Origin: Orbus hercynius
Lineage (GTDB): Bacteria > Pseudomonadota > Gammaproteobacteria > Enterobacterales > Orbaceae
Length of the DNA stretch: 64,000 bases
Reading direction: 5' to 3'
Assembly: GCF_003634275.1 (NCBI RefSeq)
Contig: NZ_RBWY01000004.1
Coordinates: forward strand, 1 to 64,000
Shown: positions 1-8,840 of the stretch, piece after piece
Layout: each line of letters starts with the position of its first letter
How positions within the stretch are numbered: position 1 is the stretch's first letter
The notes under the pieces: generated by a model
The model's input: the letters and a program-made list of their open reading frames with translations, nothing else
Told to the model about the DNA's origin: nothing
The model's database searches: none
Position numbers and translations under genes: made by a program

Positions 1-59
1 GTTTTGACCGTCTCACCAATATAACCGCCTTCTCAGAAGGTCTTGCGTTACGTCAGTGG

Positions 60-100
60 ATGCGCATTATAGACATCTTATTTTTTTCTTCAAGCTAAAA
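60..100 (-). promoter_or_regulatory. rrn P1-type promoter reading off the left edge
   Basis: On the minus strand there is a TTGAAG -35 box (plus 88-93), a 16-bp spacer and a perfect TATAAT -10 box (plus 66-71), followed by the GCGC discriminator typical of stringently controlled ribosomal RNA promoters. The first transcribed bases include CCACTGAC, as at E. coli rrnB P1, followed by a small CCTTCTGAGAAGG dyad in the leader. A/T-rich sequence upstream could act as an UP element. In E. coli murI also lies directly upstream of a 16S rRNA gene. The rRNA gene itself is outside the window, so its presence is inferred. Confidence 0.72.
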
Positions 101-130
101 AACACATATTTCAACTTGATCGCATAACCT

Positions 131-955
131 TTAAACACCTGAAATTTTAACTAATTGATATTTATAAAAATTATATTTTTGCAAGGTATCCACTATTTTT
201 TGTACTTGTTCATTATATAGTGTGCTACAAACTAAATAATGTGTCTGTAGTGATTGCGATAATGTACTGGTTAACTCAAAATTATCTTCTAATAAATGAT
301 AAACCCTAGCTGCAATGGCATAACCCGAATCAATAAATGTTGCATCAGGAAAAATAGCTGACAGCTCTTGTCGAATAAATGGGTAGTGTGTACAACCTAG
401 CACAACTGTATCAGGTATAATACTTAAAGATAACCAAGGCTGCATAAGCTTTCTTAATTCAGCTTGGTTAACCTTAATACCTTGTAATTTTTGTTCAGCA
501 ATTAGCGCTAGTTCAGACAAACCTAATAGCTCGATTTGATATCCCTGTGCAAAATCACGAATTAAGTTGTGGGTATACTCTCTCTCAATAGTCGCTTTAG
601 TTGCTAATAGGCCAATACATTTATTACGCGTAATTTGTGTTGCCGGCTTAATTGCCGGCACCACGCCAACAATAGGAAATGAGAATGATGCTCGCAAAAC
701 TGGTAAACATATTGTACTTGCCGTGTTACACGCAATGACCACAATATCAATATCAAACATTGAGGCCGCTTTATCAATAACCGCTTTAACTCGTTCGATA
801 AGAAAGTAGCTTGATTTATCACCATAAGGGAAGGCTTCATTATCAAATAAGTAAATATAGTTGGCATGCGGAATCTTTTGCCGGATCTCGTCATATACAG
901 ATATCCCACCAATACCTGAGTCAAATACTAATATATTGGGAATACGAAGTGCCAT
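131..955 (-). CDS. murI: Glutamate racemase
   Basis: A 274-residue enzyme that interconverts L- and D-glutamate in the cytoplasm, supplying D-glutamate for peptidoglycan stem peptides. The family signatures are clear: DSGIGG near residue 12, the first catalytic cysteine in ACNTAS (Cys76) and the second in LGCTHYP (Cys188). The ATG start gives a normal family length, although the ribosome binding site (AGG about 12 nt upstream) is weak. The gene points toward the rrn-type promoter at the left edge, the same order as murI-rrsB in E. coli, and is divergent from metK. Identification is secure; nothing is odd in the sequence. Confidence 0.97.
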   Translation of the reverse strand: MALRIPNILVFDSGIGGISVYDEIRQKIPHANYIYLFDNEAFPYGDKSSYFLIERVKAVIDKAASMFDIDIVVIACNTASTICLPVLRASFSFPIVGVVPAIKPATQITRNKCIGLLATKATIEREYTHNLIRDFAQGYQIELLGLSELALIAEQKLQGIKVNQAELRKLMQPWLSLSIIPDTVVLGCTHYPFIRQELSAIFPDATFIDSGYAIAARVYHLLEDNFELTSTLSQSLQTHYLVCSTLYNEQVQKIVDTLQKYNFYKYQLVKISGV

Positions 956-1110
956 AAATCGCTTATACCTGCCTAACCATTTTCTTAAATATAATCGTAT
1001 ATGCTATGGTAAATAGGATTTTATGCAATATCATGACAAAAATTTTCCTATGCCCCTCATAAATTAATCTATCTGAATTGCTGGATTTTTACTGATTTGT
1101 TGATTAAAAT

Positions 1111-1126
1111 AGCCGTCTAGATGGTA
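1111..1126 (+). promoter_or_regulatory. Possible MetJ operator before metK
   Basis: The stretch AGCCGTCTAGATGGTA matches 7 of 8 bases of the first AGACGTCT met box but only 4 of 8 of the second. It lies about 70 bp upstream of the metK start in the 238-bp murI-metK divergent region, and metK is a classical MetJ target in enterobacteria. The match is partial and a single weak tandem pair can occur by chance, so this is only a candidate. Confidence 0.28.
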
Positions 1127-1193
1127 AAACCGCTAAATCACATTATTTGTTTTATCTCTGTTCCACGCTTATATAGAATTGAAAGGTATTATT

Positions 1194-2348
1194 ATGTCGG
1201 AATTTTTATTCACATCAGAATCAGTTTCAGAAGGTCATCCAGACAAGATCGCAGATCAAATTTCTGATGCGGTGCTTGATGCAATTTTAAAACAAGACCC
1301 AAAGGCACGAGTCGCCTGTGAAACTTATGTAAAAACAGGAATGGCTTTAGTCGGCGGCGAAATTACGACATCTGCCTGGGTGGATATCGAAGAGCTAACA
1401 AGACAAACCATCAAAGATATTGGTTACACCAGTTCCGAAATGGGATTTGATGCGAATTCATGTGCGGTGTTAAACGCAATTGGTAAACAATCAATGGATA
1501 TCAATCAAGGCGTTGATCGTGGCGACCCACTTGTTCAAGGTGCCGGCGACCAAGGTATTATGTTTGGTTATGCAACCAATGAAATGTCCAATTTAATGCC
1601 TGCAGCGATTACTTACGCGCACGAATTAATGAAAAGACAAGCAACTGTACGAAAAAATGGCACATTACCTTGGTTAAGACCCGATGCCAAAAGCCAAATT
1701 ACTTTAATTTATGAAGATAATAAAGTTAAAGGTATTGATGCGGTTGTGCTATCAACCCAGCACGCAGAAGAAATTAGCCACTCAGCCTTACAAGAAGCCG
1801 TAATGGAAGAGATCATTAAACCGACTTTGCCTGCACAATGGTTAACCGCTCGTACAAAATATTTTATCAACCCAACGGGTCGATTTGTTATTGGCGGCCC
1901 GATGGGTGACTGCGGACTTACTGGACGGAAAATTATCGTTGATACTTATGGTGGTGCAGCCCATCACGGCGGTGGGGCATTTTCAGGTAAAGATCCATCT
2001 AAGGTCGATAGATCTGCAGCTTATGCAGCAAGATATGTCGCAAAAAATATTGTTGCAGCGGGGCTTGCTGATAAATGTGAGCTACAAATATCTTATGCAA
2101 TTGGTATTGCAGAGCCAACATCAATTTATGTCAATACATTTGGTACTGAAAAAATCGCCCATGATAAAATCATCGCGTTAGTTAAACAGTTCTTTGATTT
2201 ACGTCCTTATGGCTTAATTCAAATGTTGGATCTTATTCAACCCATTTACCAACAAACTGCAACTTATGGGCATTTTGGTCGTGATATTTTCCCGTGGGAA
2301 AAAACCGATAAAGCCGAATTATTACGTGACGCAGCGAATTTAAAATAA
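1194..2348 (+). CDS. metK: S-adenosylmethionine synthetase
   Basis: Makes S-adenosylmethionine from methionine and ATP, the cell's main methyl donor. The ATG at 1194 ([18 protein letters not shown]) is chosen over an upstream in-frame TTG at 1179 because it has a GAAAGG ribosome binding site 7 nt away and gives 384 residues, exactly the E. coli length. Family motifs seen are GHPDK near the N-terminus (ATP binding), GAGDQG near residue 120 and the glycine-rich [15 protein letters not shown] near residue 260. It is cytoplasmic and forms tetramers in the family. sprT follows 64 bp downstream, separated by a strong hairpin. Regulation by MetJ is possible but unproven here. Confidence 0.98.
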   Translation: MSEFLFTSESVSEGHPDKIADQISDAVLDAILKQDPKARVACETYVKTGMALVGGEITTSAWVDIEELTRQTIKDIGYTSSEMGFDANSCAVLNAIGKQSMDINQGVDRGDPLVQGAGDQGIMFGYATNEMSNLMPAAITYAHELMKRQATVRKNGTLPWLRPDAKSQITLIYEDNKVKGIDAVVLSTQHAEEISHSALQEAVMEEIIKPTLPAQWLTARTKYFINPTGRFVIGGPMGDCGLTGRKIIVDTYGGAAHHGGGAFSGKDPSKVDRSAAYAARYVAKNIVAAGLADKCELQISYAIGIAEPTSIYVNTFGTEKIAHDKIIALVKQFFDLRPYGLIQMLDLIQPIYQQTATYGHFGRDIFPWEKTDKAELLRDAANLK

Positions 2349-2358
2349 TCAATAATAT

Positions 2359-2391
2359 CTTCACGGCAAAATAAGATTGATTGCCGTGAAG
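2359..2391 (+). other. 11-bp inverted repeat between metK and sprT
   Basis: CTTCACGGCAA (2359-2369) and TTGCCGTGAAG (2381-2391) form a perfect 11-bp stem with an 11-nt loop. There is no following T run, so it is not a classical intrinsic terminator. It may stabilise the metK mRNA 3' end or modulate read-through into sprT, whose start lies about 20 nt further on. Confidence 0.55.
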
Positions 2392-2412
2392 AGAATGACT
2401 CACATCATCCTA

Positions 2413-2913
2413 ATGAATAAATTAAGCGTACCCATCGACCTTCATAATGATGTAATGAGCTGTTTAAGGCAGTATTTACTCATCGCGAGTCGATTTTTTA
2501 ATACCATATTTGCCGAACCACAAATCATCTATCGTAATAAAGGTAGTATCGCAGGGAGTGCGCTACTCCAACAATGGCAAATACAACTCAATCTTGCTAT
2601 GTTGCTTGATAATCATAGTCAATTTATTGATGAAGTGGTTCCCCATGAGCTTGCCCATCTCATTGTTTATCAGAAATTTGGCCACGTCAAACCTCATGGC
2701 AAAGAGTGGCAAAGTGTCATGACAGAGGTATTCAAACTTGCGGCAAGACGTACGCATACATTTCGCCTACCAGAAAGTACAATTCGCCAGCAATATCACT
2801 ATTACTGCCAGTGTAAGAATCACCTATTAACCGCGATTCGACATAACAAAATACGTCATCATCAAGCACAATATTATTGCAAAAATTGCCGATCCTTGTT
2901 ACAACCAAAATAG
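2413..2913 (+). CDS. sprT: SprT-like zinc metalloprotease family protein
   Basis: SprT/Spartan-family protein of 166 residues, close to the 165 of E. coli SprT. It has the HELAH zinc-protease motif (His78-His82) and a C-terminal zinc ribbon of paired cysteines (CQC around residue 135 and CKNC near the end). The start MNKLSVPID at 2413 aligns with the E. coli N-terminus; earlier starts at 2377 (TTG) or 2395 would add residues without homology and lie in or against the metK-sprT hairpin. Eukaryotic relatives cleave DNA-protein crosslinks, but the bacterial role is poorly defined. metK is its neighbour in the same direction; E. coli also has sprT near metK. Confidence 0.9.
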   Translation: MNKLSVPIDLHNDVMSCLRQYLLIASRFFNTIFAEPQIIYRNKGSIAGSALLQQWQIQLNLAMLLDNHSQFIDEVVPHELAHLIVYQKFGHVKPHGKEWQSVMTEVFKLAARRTHTFRLPESTIRQQYHYYCQCKNHLLTAIRHNKIRHHQAQYYCKNCRSLLQPK

Positions 2914-2955
2914 ATATCATAGAAAAGATAACTAATACCAATCTTTTCAATTATC

Positions 2956-2977
2956 TAAATATCAACATTGATATTTA
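2956..2977. promoter_or_regulatory. 22-bp palindrome upstream of can
   Basis: TAAATATCAA and TTGATATTTA form a perfect 10-bp inverted repeat around a CA centre, about 50 bp before the can start. The short centre favours a dimeric DNA-binding protein rather than an RNA hairpin. The half-site order (ATCAA then TTGAT) is the reverse of an FNR box, so it is not FNR. The regulator is unknown. Confidence 0.35.
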
Positions 2978-3026
2978 AGATGACTATCAGTAAACTAAAC
3001 TCTCAACTAACCAAAGAAGCTTTGTT

Positions 3027-3713
3027 ATGAAAAAGATTTCAGACCTCATTTCACATAATCATGAATGGTCTAAAAGAGTCGCCAGAGAAAATCCCGAATT
3101 TTTTAAGCATCTTGCTATTGCACAAAACCCTAAATTTTTATGGATTGGTTGTTCTGATAGCCGAGTACCTGCGGAACGCTTAACTGAACTGCAACCTGGG
3201 GAATTATTTGTTCATCGTAATGTCGCCAATCTGGTTATTCATACCGATTTAAACTGTTTATCAGTTGTACAATATGCAATTGATGTATTGGGCATTGAAG
3301 ATATTATTATTTGTGGCCATCTAGATTGTGGTGGTATACGTGCTGCAGTAGAAAATCCAGATCTTGGTTTAATCAATAATTGGCTATTGCATATTCGTGA
3401 TATCTGGTTCCGCTATAGTTCATTACTTGGCGAATTTCCCGCTGAAAAACGCATGGATATTTTGTGCGAACTCAATGTTATTGAGCAAGTTTATAATTTA
3501 GGTCACTCAACAATTTTACAGTCAGCTTGGCAACGAGGACAAAAGGTCAATATTCACGGTTGGGTTTATGGTATCAATAACGGCCAAATTACTGATTTGA
3601 AAATTAGTTCTTCAAGCCGTGAAAATTTAGAAATCACTTACCGTGAAGCAATTTCAAACTTGCTTAATCAACATGATTTATATAATGACAATAAAGACAC
3701 TACCAATGAATAG
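3027..3713 (+). CDS. can: Beta-class carbonic anhydrase
   Basis: Catalyses reversible hydration of CO2 to bicarbonate, needed for carboxylation reactions in air. It is 228 residues long, close to E. coli Can (220). The zinc ligands fall at the same positions as in E. coli: Cys42 and Asp44 in CSDSR, His98 and Cys101 in GHLDCGG. The sequence continues with HGWVYGI and a slightly extended polar C-terminus rich in N and D. It is cytoplasmic and convergent with nrdG. A 22-bp palindrome lies just upstream and a hairpin overlaps the stop codon. Confidence 0.97.
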   Translation: MKKISDLISHNHEWSKRVARENPEFFKHLAIAQNPKFLWIGCSDSRVPAERLTELQPGELFVHRNVANLVIHTDLNCLSVVQYAIDVLGIEDIIICGHLDCGGIRAAVENPDLGLINNWLLHIRDIWFRYSSLLGEFPAEKRMDILCELNVIEQVYNLGHSTILQSAWQRGQKVNIHGWVYGINNGQITDLKISSSSRENLEITYREAISNLLNQHDLYNDNKDTTNE

Positions 3714-3722
3714 TGGCTTTAT
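3692..3722 (+). terminator. Candidate terminator overlapping can stop codon
   Basis: TAAAGACACTA (3692-3702) can pair with TAGTGGCTTTA (3711-3721) with one mismatch. The can stop codon is inside the 3' arm. The T-run is short, so termination is probably partial. Confidence 0.4.
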
Positions 3723-3734
3723 TTAACAGTAGTA

Positions 3735-4208
3735 CTAGAATTTTTCATGTAAGTGGTGAATCATCTGATTACGACTGCCACGCCAAAGTAACTTAGGATC
3801 AGCAAGCTCTTGTACAAATTTACCATCAATCAAAACATCGATATACGGTAAAACGGCTTGCTGTTCATTGGTTAAATCCCCAAGTAAGTAACCGGTCCAC
3901 AACCAAATATCCTTATTATCACATTCTGTTTTCACGCGCTTAATCAATTTGAGAATTGCAGGCACATTTTGCGGATGGAGCGGATCCCCGCCAGAAAGCG
4001 ATAACCCTTGGCGCTTAATCTCGGTATTTTGGAGATCACCAATAATTTGGTCTTCTAATTCTTGCGTAAACACCATACCAGAATTAAGTGGCCAAGTACT
4101 TTTATTATAACAACCACGACATTGATGCTCGCAGCCTGCGACAAACAGGGCACATCGCGTGCCTGGACCATTAACGACATCAACAGGATAATAACGATGA
4201 TAATTCAT
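3735..4208 (-). CDS. nrdG: Anaerobic ribonucleotide reductase-activating protein
   Basis: Radical SAM activase that installs the glycyl radical on NrdD. It is 157 residues long (E. coli 154). The radical SAM cluster motif CEHQCRGC gives Cys26, Cys30 and Cys33, preceded by GPGTRC, and a glycine-rich SLSGGDPL SAM-binding segment follows. It lies 44 bp downstream of nrdD on the same strand, so the two form an operon under the nrdD promoter and its NrdR boxes. The protein acts in the cytoplasm in complex with NrdD. Confidence 0.96.
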   Translation of the reverse strand: MNYHRYYPVDVVNGPGTRCALFVAGCEHQCRGCYNKSTWPLNSGMVFTQELEDQIIGDLQNTEIKRQGLSLSGGDPLHPQNVPAILKLIKRVKTECDNKDIWLWTGYLLGDLTNEQQAVLPYIDVLIDGKFVQELADPKLLWRGSRNQMIHHLHEKF

Positions 4209-4252
4209 AATTCAGTTAGTACTCGCACTTAATTTTAAGTTATACCAATATA

Positions 4253-6388
4253 TTAGCCTATTTGCCCATTACTAAGATGTTTAACTCGGCGTTTGACTTC
4301 TTCTTGTTTACCTGCATTAAATGGCCTTGAATCTGGGCTACCTAAATATCCACATACACGGCGGGTAACCGACACTTTTGCAGAGTCATGATTACCGCAG
4401 TTTGGGCAAGTGAATCCTTTGCTCGTACAGGCAAACTCGCCAGCGTAACCGCATTCATAACACTCATCAATCGGTGTATTTGTGCCATAATAAGGCACAC
4501 GACTATAGCTATAATCCCAGACATCTTCTAATGCCTTAATATTATTTATCATATTTGGATACTCACCATAACAAATAAAGCCACCATTCGCCAACTCAGG
4601 ATAAGGCTTTTCAAACTCAATTTTTTGGTATGGATTCACTTTCTTTTCTACATCAAGATGGAAACTATTCGTATAATAACCTTTGTCAGTCACACCTGAA
4701 ATAACGCCAAACTCTGCAGTATCTAAACGGCAGAAACGATCACATAAGTTTTCACTTGGCGTACTATATAAACTAAATCCATATCCAGTTTCATTTTTCC
4801 ATGCATCAACAGCTTGACGAAGTCTAGCTACGATTTGCACACCTTTATCGCGCAGTGTATCACTATCAAATGGATGCGTTATATGACCAAATAAGGCATT
4901 TACGGTTTCATGGATACCGATATAGCCTAATGAAATAGATGCCCTACCATGCTTAAATATTTCAATGACCGAATCATCTTCTTTTAATCTGATGCCACAA
5001 GCACCTTCCATATATAAAATCGGAGCAACCCTTGCTTTGACATCTTCAAGCCTTGCAATACGAGTCATTAATGCTTTTTTACATAATACTAAGCGTTCAT
5101 CGAGTAACCGCCAAAATGTTGCTTCATCACTCTTCGCTTCAATGGCAATACGTGGTAAGTTTAAACTAATCACACCAAGATTATTTCGGCCATCATGAAT
5201 CTGTTTACCCTCTTCTTCGTACACCCCTAAAAAGCTGCGACATCCCATCGGCGTTTTAAATGAGCCAGTTACTTCCACTACTTTTTCATAGTTCAAAATA
5301 TCAGGATACATACGTTTAGAGGCGCACTCTAACGCTAATTGTTTAATATCATAATTAATATCGCCCACTTTGTGATTGATGCCATCTTTAATTGCAAACA
5401 CCAATTTAGGAAACACTGCAGTTTTGTGATTTTTGCCTAGTCCTTGAATACGTACTTTCAAAATCGATTGTTGGATTAATTTTGATTCCCAGCTAGTTCC
5501 CAATCCAAAACCAAAGGTCACAAAAGGTGTTTGACCATTTGCAGTATGCAGTGTATTAACTTCATACTCGAGTGATTGAAAGGCATCATAGCACTCTTTT
5601 GCTGTGCGATCTTGAGCATACTCAACCGCATCAGGAATTTGCCAATCCCGTGCAATCGCTTTGTGTTTTTCAAAACTGATGGTTACAAATTTAGCTAAAA
5701 TTTCATCAATGCGGTTAATTGTGGTGCCACCATAAATATGACTTGCGACTTGAGCAATAATCTGTGCCGTGACGGCGGTTGCTGTCGCGATTGATTTTGG
5801 TGGCTCTATTTCTGCATTTCCCATCTTAAAGCCTTTGGTCAACATACCATCTAAATCAATTAACATACAGTTAAACATTGGGAAGAACGGCGAGTAATCA
5901 AGATCATGGTAATGAATCTCACCGCGATCATGCGCACTTGAGATGTCTTTAGGTAGCAGGTATTGCTTGGCATAATGACGAGCCACAATCCCAGCCAACA
6001 AGTCCCTTTGGGTCGGAATGACTTTGCTATCTTTATTGGCATTTTCATTAAGAATAGCAACATTACTTTGCTCAATAAGGCCTTTAATATCTTGGTTTAG
6101 ACGACTACGCTGTTCACGAATCCGATCTCGGTCATGACGATATTCAATATAAATTCTTGCTAGTTTCTTATATGGGCCAGCCATTAGTTGGTTTTCTACC
6201 GCATTTTGAATTTCGTGAATATCGACACTATCACGTTCAGTCATCTGATTAGTCACGACCCTTGCAACGGATGCACAATAATCAGAATCATTGACATTAG
6301 CAGCAACGGCAGCGTTTAAAATTGCATCACGAATTCGCGTTTCATTGAAAGCGGTTTGGCATCCATCACGTTTGACAACTACTGGCAT
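4253..6388 (-). CDS. nrdD: Anaerobic ribonucleoside-triphosphate reductase
   Basis: Class III reductase converting ribonucleoside triphosphates to deoxyribonucleotides without oxygen. The ATG at 6388 (MPVVVKRDGC) matches the E. coli start and gives 711 residues (E. coli 712); a TTG nine codons upstream would run into the NrdR box. An N-terminal ATP-cone is followed by the glycyl-radical enzyme core. Near the C-terminus are four zinc-site cysteines (CYEC and CPNC) and the glycyl-radical motif RVCGYLG with the radical at about Gly680. It is first in an operon with nrdG. Two NrdR boxes lie immediately upstream, so repression by NrdR is expected. Confidence 0.98.
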   Translation of the reverse strand: MPVVVKRDGCQTAFNETRIRDAILNAAVAANVNDSDYCASVARVVTNQMTERDSVDIHEIQNAVENQLMAGPYKKLARIYIEYRHDRDRIREQRSRLNQDIKGLIEQSNVAILNENANKDSKVIPTQRDLLAGIVARHYAKQYLLPKDISSAHDRGEIHYHDLDYSPFFPMFNCMLIDLDGMLTKGFKMGNAEIEPPKSIATATAVTAQIIAQVASHIYGGTTINRIDEILAKFVTISFEKHKAIARDWQIPDAVEYAQDRTAKECYDAFQSLEYEVNTLHTANGQTPFVTFGFGLGTSWESKLIQQSILKVRIQGLGKNHKTAVFPKLVFAIKDGINHKVGDINYDIKQLALECASKRMYPDILNYEKVVEVTGSFKTPMGCRSFLGVYEEEGKQIHDGRNNLGVISLNLPRIAIEAKSDEATFWRLLDERLVLCKKALMTRIARLEDVKARVAPILYMEGACGIRLKEDDSVIEIFKHGRASISLGYIGIHETVNALFGHITHPFDSDTLRDKGVQIVARLRQAVDAWKNETGYGFSLYSTPSENLCDRFCRLDTAEFGVISGVTDKGYYTNSFHLDVEKKVNPYQKIEFEKPYPELANGGFICYGEYPNMINNIKALEDVWDYSYSRVPYYGTNTPIDECYECGYAGEFACTSKGFTCPNCGNHDSAKVSVTRRVCGYLGSPDSRPFNAGKQEEVKRRVKHLSNGQIG

Positions 6389-6412
6389 TTTTATATCCCC
6401 TAGATTTGACAA

Positions 6413-6459
6413 CAACTATATATTGATATTTTTTTAGGATTATACACTATATATTGTGT
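6413..6459 (-). promoter_or_regulatory. Tandem NrdR boxes upstream of nrdDG
   Basis: ACACTATATATTGTGT at 6444-6459 fits the NrdR consensus (acaCwAtATaTwGwgt) at every position. A second box, CAACTATATATTGATA at 6413-6428, shares the identical ten-base core CTATATATTG. The two cores are exactly 31 bp apart, three helical turns, which is the usual spacing of NrdR box pairs. The proximal box is about 25 bp before the nrdD ATG. NrdR is the ATP/dATP-sensing repressor of ribonucleotide reductase genes; its own gene is not in the window. Confidence 0.88.
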
Positions 6460-6555
6460 CTTTCCACTTGATATGTTCAGTGAATCAAATTGATAGGTAA
6501 AAACTTGGTGATGATAATTAAAAAAACAGATACTGCCATCATCTTAAAAATAGCA

Positions 6556-6584
6556 TAAAAAATGGACATCAATATGATGCCCAT
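6556..6584 (-). terminator. Intrinsic terminator of the DUF481 gene
   Basis: On the minus strand ATGGGCATCA and TGATGTCCAT pair over 10 bp (one G-U) around a 3-nt loop, followed by TTTTTT. It lies about 20 bp after the stop of the DUF481 protein gene. Confidence 0.8.
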
Positions 6585-6603
6585 TCGTCTATATTACGAC
6601 GTC

Positions 6604-7626
6604 CTACCAGTTAACTCCTACACCAATATTATAGTTGGTGTTACTCGAGTCGCCATCTTTAGTCGTACTTTTTTCTCGAGTTAAGCTGGTATTAATCGAT
6701 AACCAGTCCGTTAAACGATAAGCGAGCCCCGCTGTTGCCGATAAATCTAAATCAACATCATTATTAAAGCTTCGACCAATTTCACCTGTCGTAAAAAATT
6801 TTAATGATTTACCACTGAAGAACTGATAATAGTTCCACTTTACTGATCCTAAAGGATGAACAGAATCATTACCATTACGATAATCAATCTTCTGATAACT
6901 AATTAAACCAGTAAACGACAACGCAGAGAGTTCATCTTGCCAGACTTGCCAACCAGGACCAGTACCAAAACTGGTTTTCGTTTTAATATCCTCAATCCAG
7001 TCATGCTTATATTGCGCATTCCCCTGCCAGAAGAAGGATGGTGTGAAAAATCGATCAACATCATATTGCGTTGTGTAATAGTAATTACTCGTATCTTGAT
7101 CATCTTTAGATCTAAATACTGCGGCACGAAAACCATGACGCCACAAGTCGTACTTTGCCGTCACATTACCATTTAGGCTATATTGTTCTGACTTTGATGA
7201 GCCTTTATTATAATAAGCACCCGCGTTTAACGCACCGTTGACAATTAAGTCAGCAGGAACTAATGATGATGGTCCGCTACTCTTAATAATCGTTAAGTCA
7301 TCACTAATTGAGATTGTTTTACTGTTTTCACCTTTTACTAGGGTGATTTTACTATCATCAGCGGTTGTAATCGCGTCAGCATATTGCGCATCCGTAAATA
7401 CGCCATCTTTAATCTTGACGGGTTCATCAATAGAAAACGTTTTTATTTTATCGTTAGCGACGGTAATTACACCTGCATATTCGGTCTCAATCAATACCTT
7501 GCTGCCATCGACTAATTTTATCTTACCCGATAAATTATCACCATTTTTAAGTTCAATTGTATCGCCCAACGCCGTAAATGAAGCAGACATAGCCAATATC
7601 GTTGTTGTAAAAAACTTATATGTCAT
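6604..7626 (-). CDS. DUF481 family outer-membrane protein (YdiY-like)
   Basis: A 340-residue exported protein. Residues 1-21 form a Sec signal peptide ending near ALG-DT. A region of short beta-repeats (residues 22-110, with TIELKNGDNLSGKIKL) resembles the SH3-like N-terminal part of DUF481 proteins. Residues 120-340 alternate aromatic and polar residues as in a beta-barrel and end in a C-terminal tryptophan after GVGV, an outer-membrane assembly signal. The family is known as salt-induced outer membrane protein or YdiY; no biochemical function is established. It has its own terminator and stands between nrdD and hemB, all on the minus strand. Confidence 0.85.
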   Translation of the reverse strand: MTYKFFTTTILAMSASFTALGDTIELKNGDNLSGKIKLVDGSKVLIETEYAGVITVANDKIKTFSIDEPVKIKDGVFTDAQYADAITTADDSKITLVKGENSKTISISDDLTIIKSSGPSSLVPADLIVNGALNAGAYYNKGSSKSEQYSLNGNVTAKYDLWRHGFRAAVFRSKDDQDTSNYYYTTQYDVDRFFTPSFFWQGNAQYKHDWIEDIKTKTSFGTGPGWQVWQDELSALSFTGLISYQKIDYRNGNDSVHPLGSVKWNYYQFFSGKSLKFFTTGEIGRSFNNDVDLDLSATAGLAYRLTDWLSINTSLTREKSTTKDGDSSNTNYNIGVGVNW

Positions 7627-7745
7627 ACGCTAAAACCCCAAAATATTAGTTGAGGTAATACGGTATCAATTTAATCACAAAGGTTCAAATCTGTTTTTCC
7701 TATAAATGCAGTTAAAATAATCGTAAAGAGAAGGGAAAATAGGCA

Positions 7746-7778
7746 TGGTGTATCTGATTAACAATACAATATACACCA
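7746..7778 (-). terminator. Candidate hemB terminator hairpin
   Basis: TGGTGTAT and ATACACCA form an 8-bp stem with a 17-nt loop just past the hemB stop on the minus strand. It is followed by a pyrimidine-rich tract rather than a clean T run, so it is a weak candidate. Confidence 0.4.
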
Positions 7779-7793
7779 AGATAGCGCTAGATG

Positions 7794-8822
<1,029 letters not shown>

Positions 8823-8840
8823 TTATCAAATATCAATTTA

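Noticed and set aside
7238..7633. 131-codon plus-strand ORF opposite the DUF481 gene
   Set aside because: Antisense to a clear signal-peptide-bearing outer-membrane protein; hydrophobic content is a by-product of the complementary strand.
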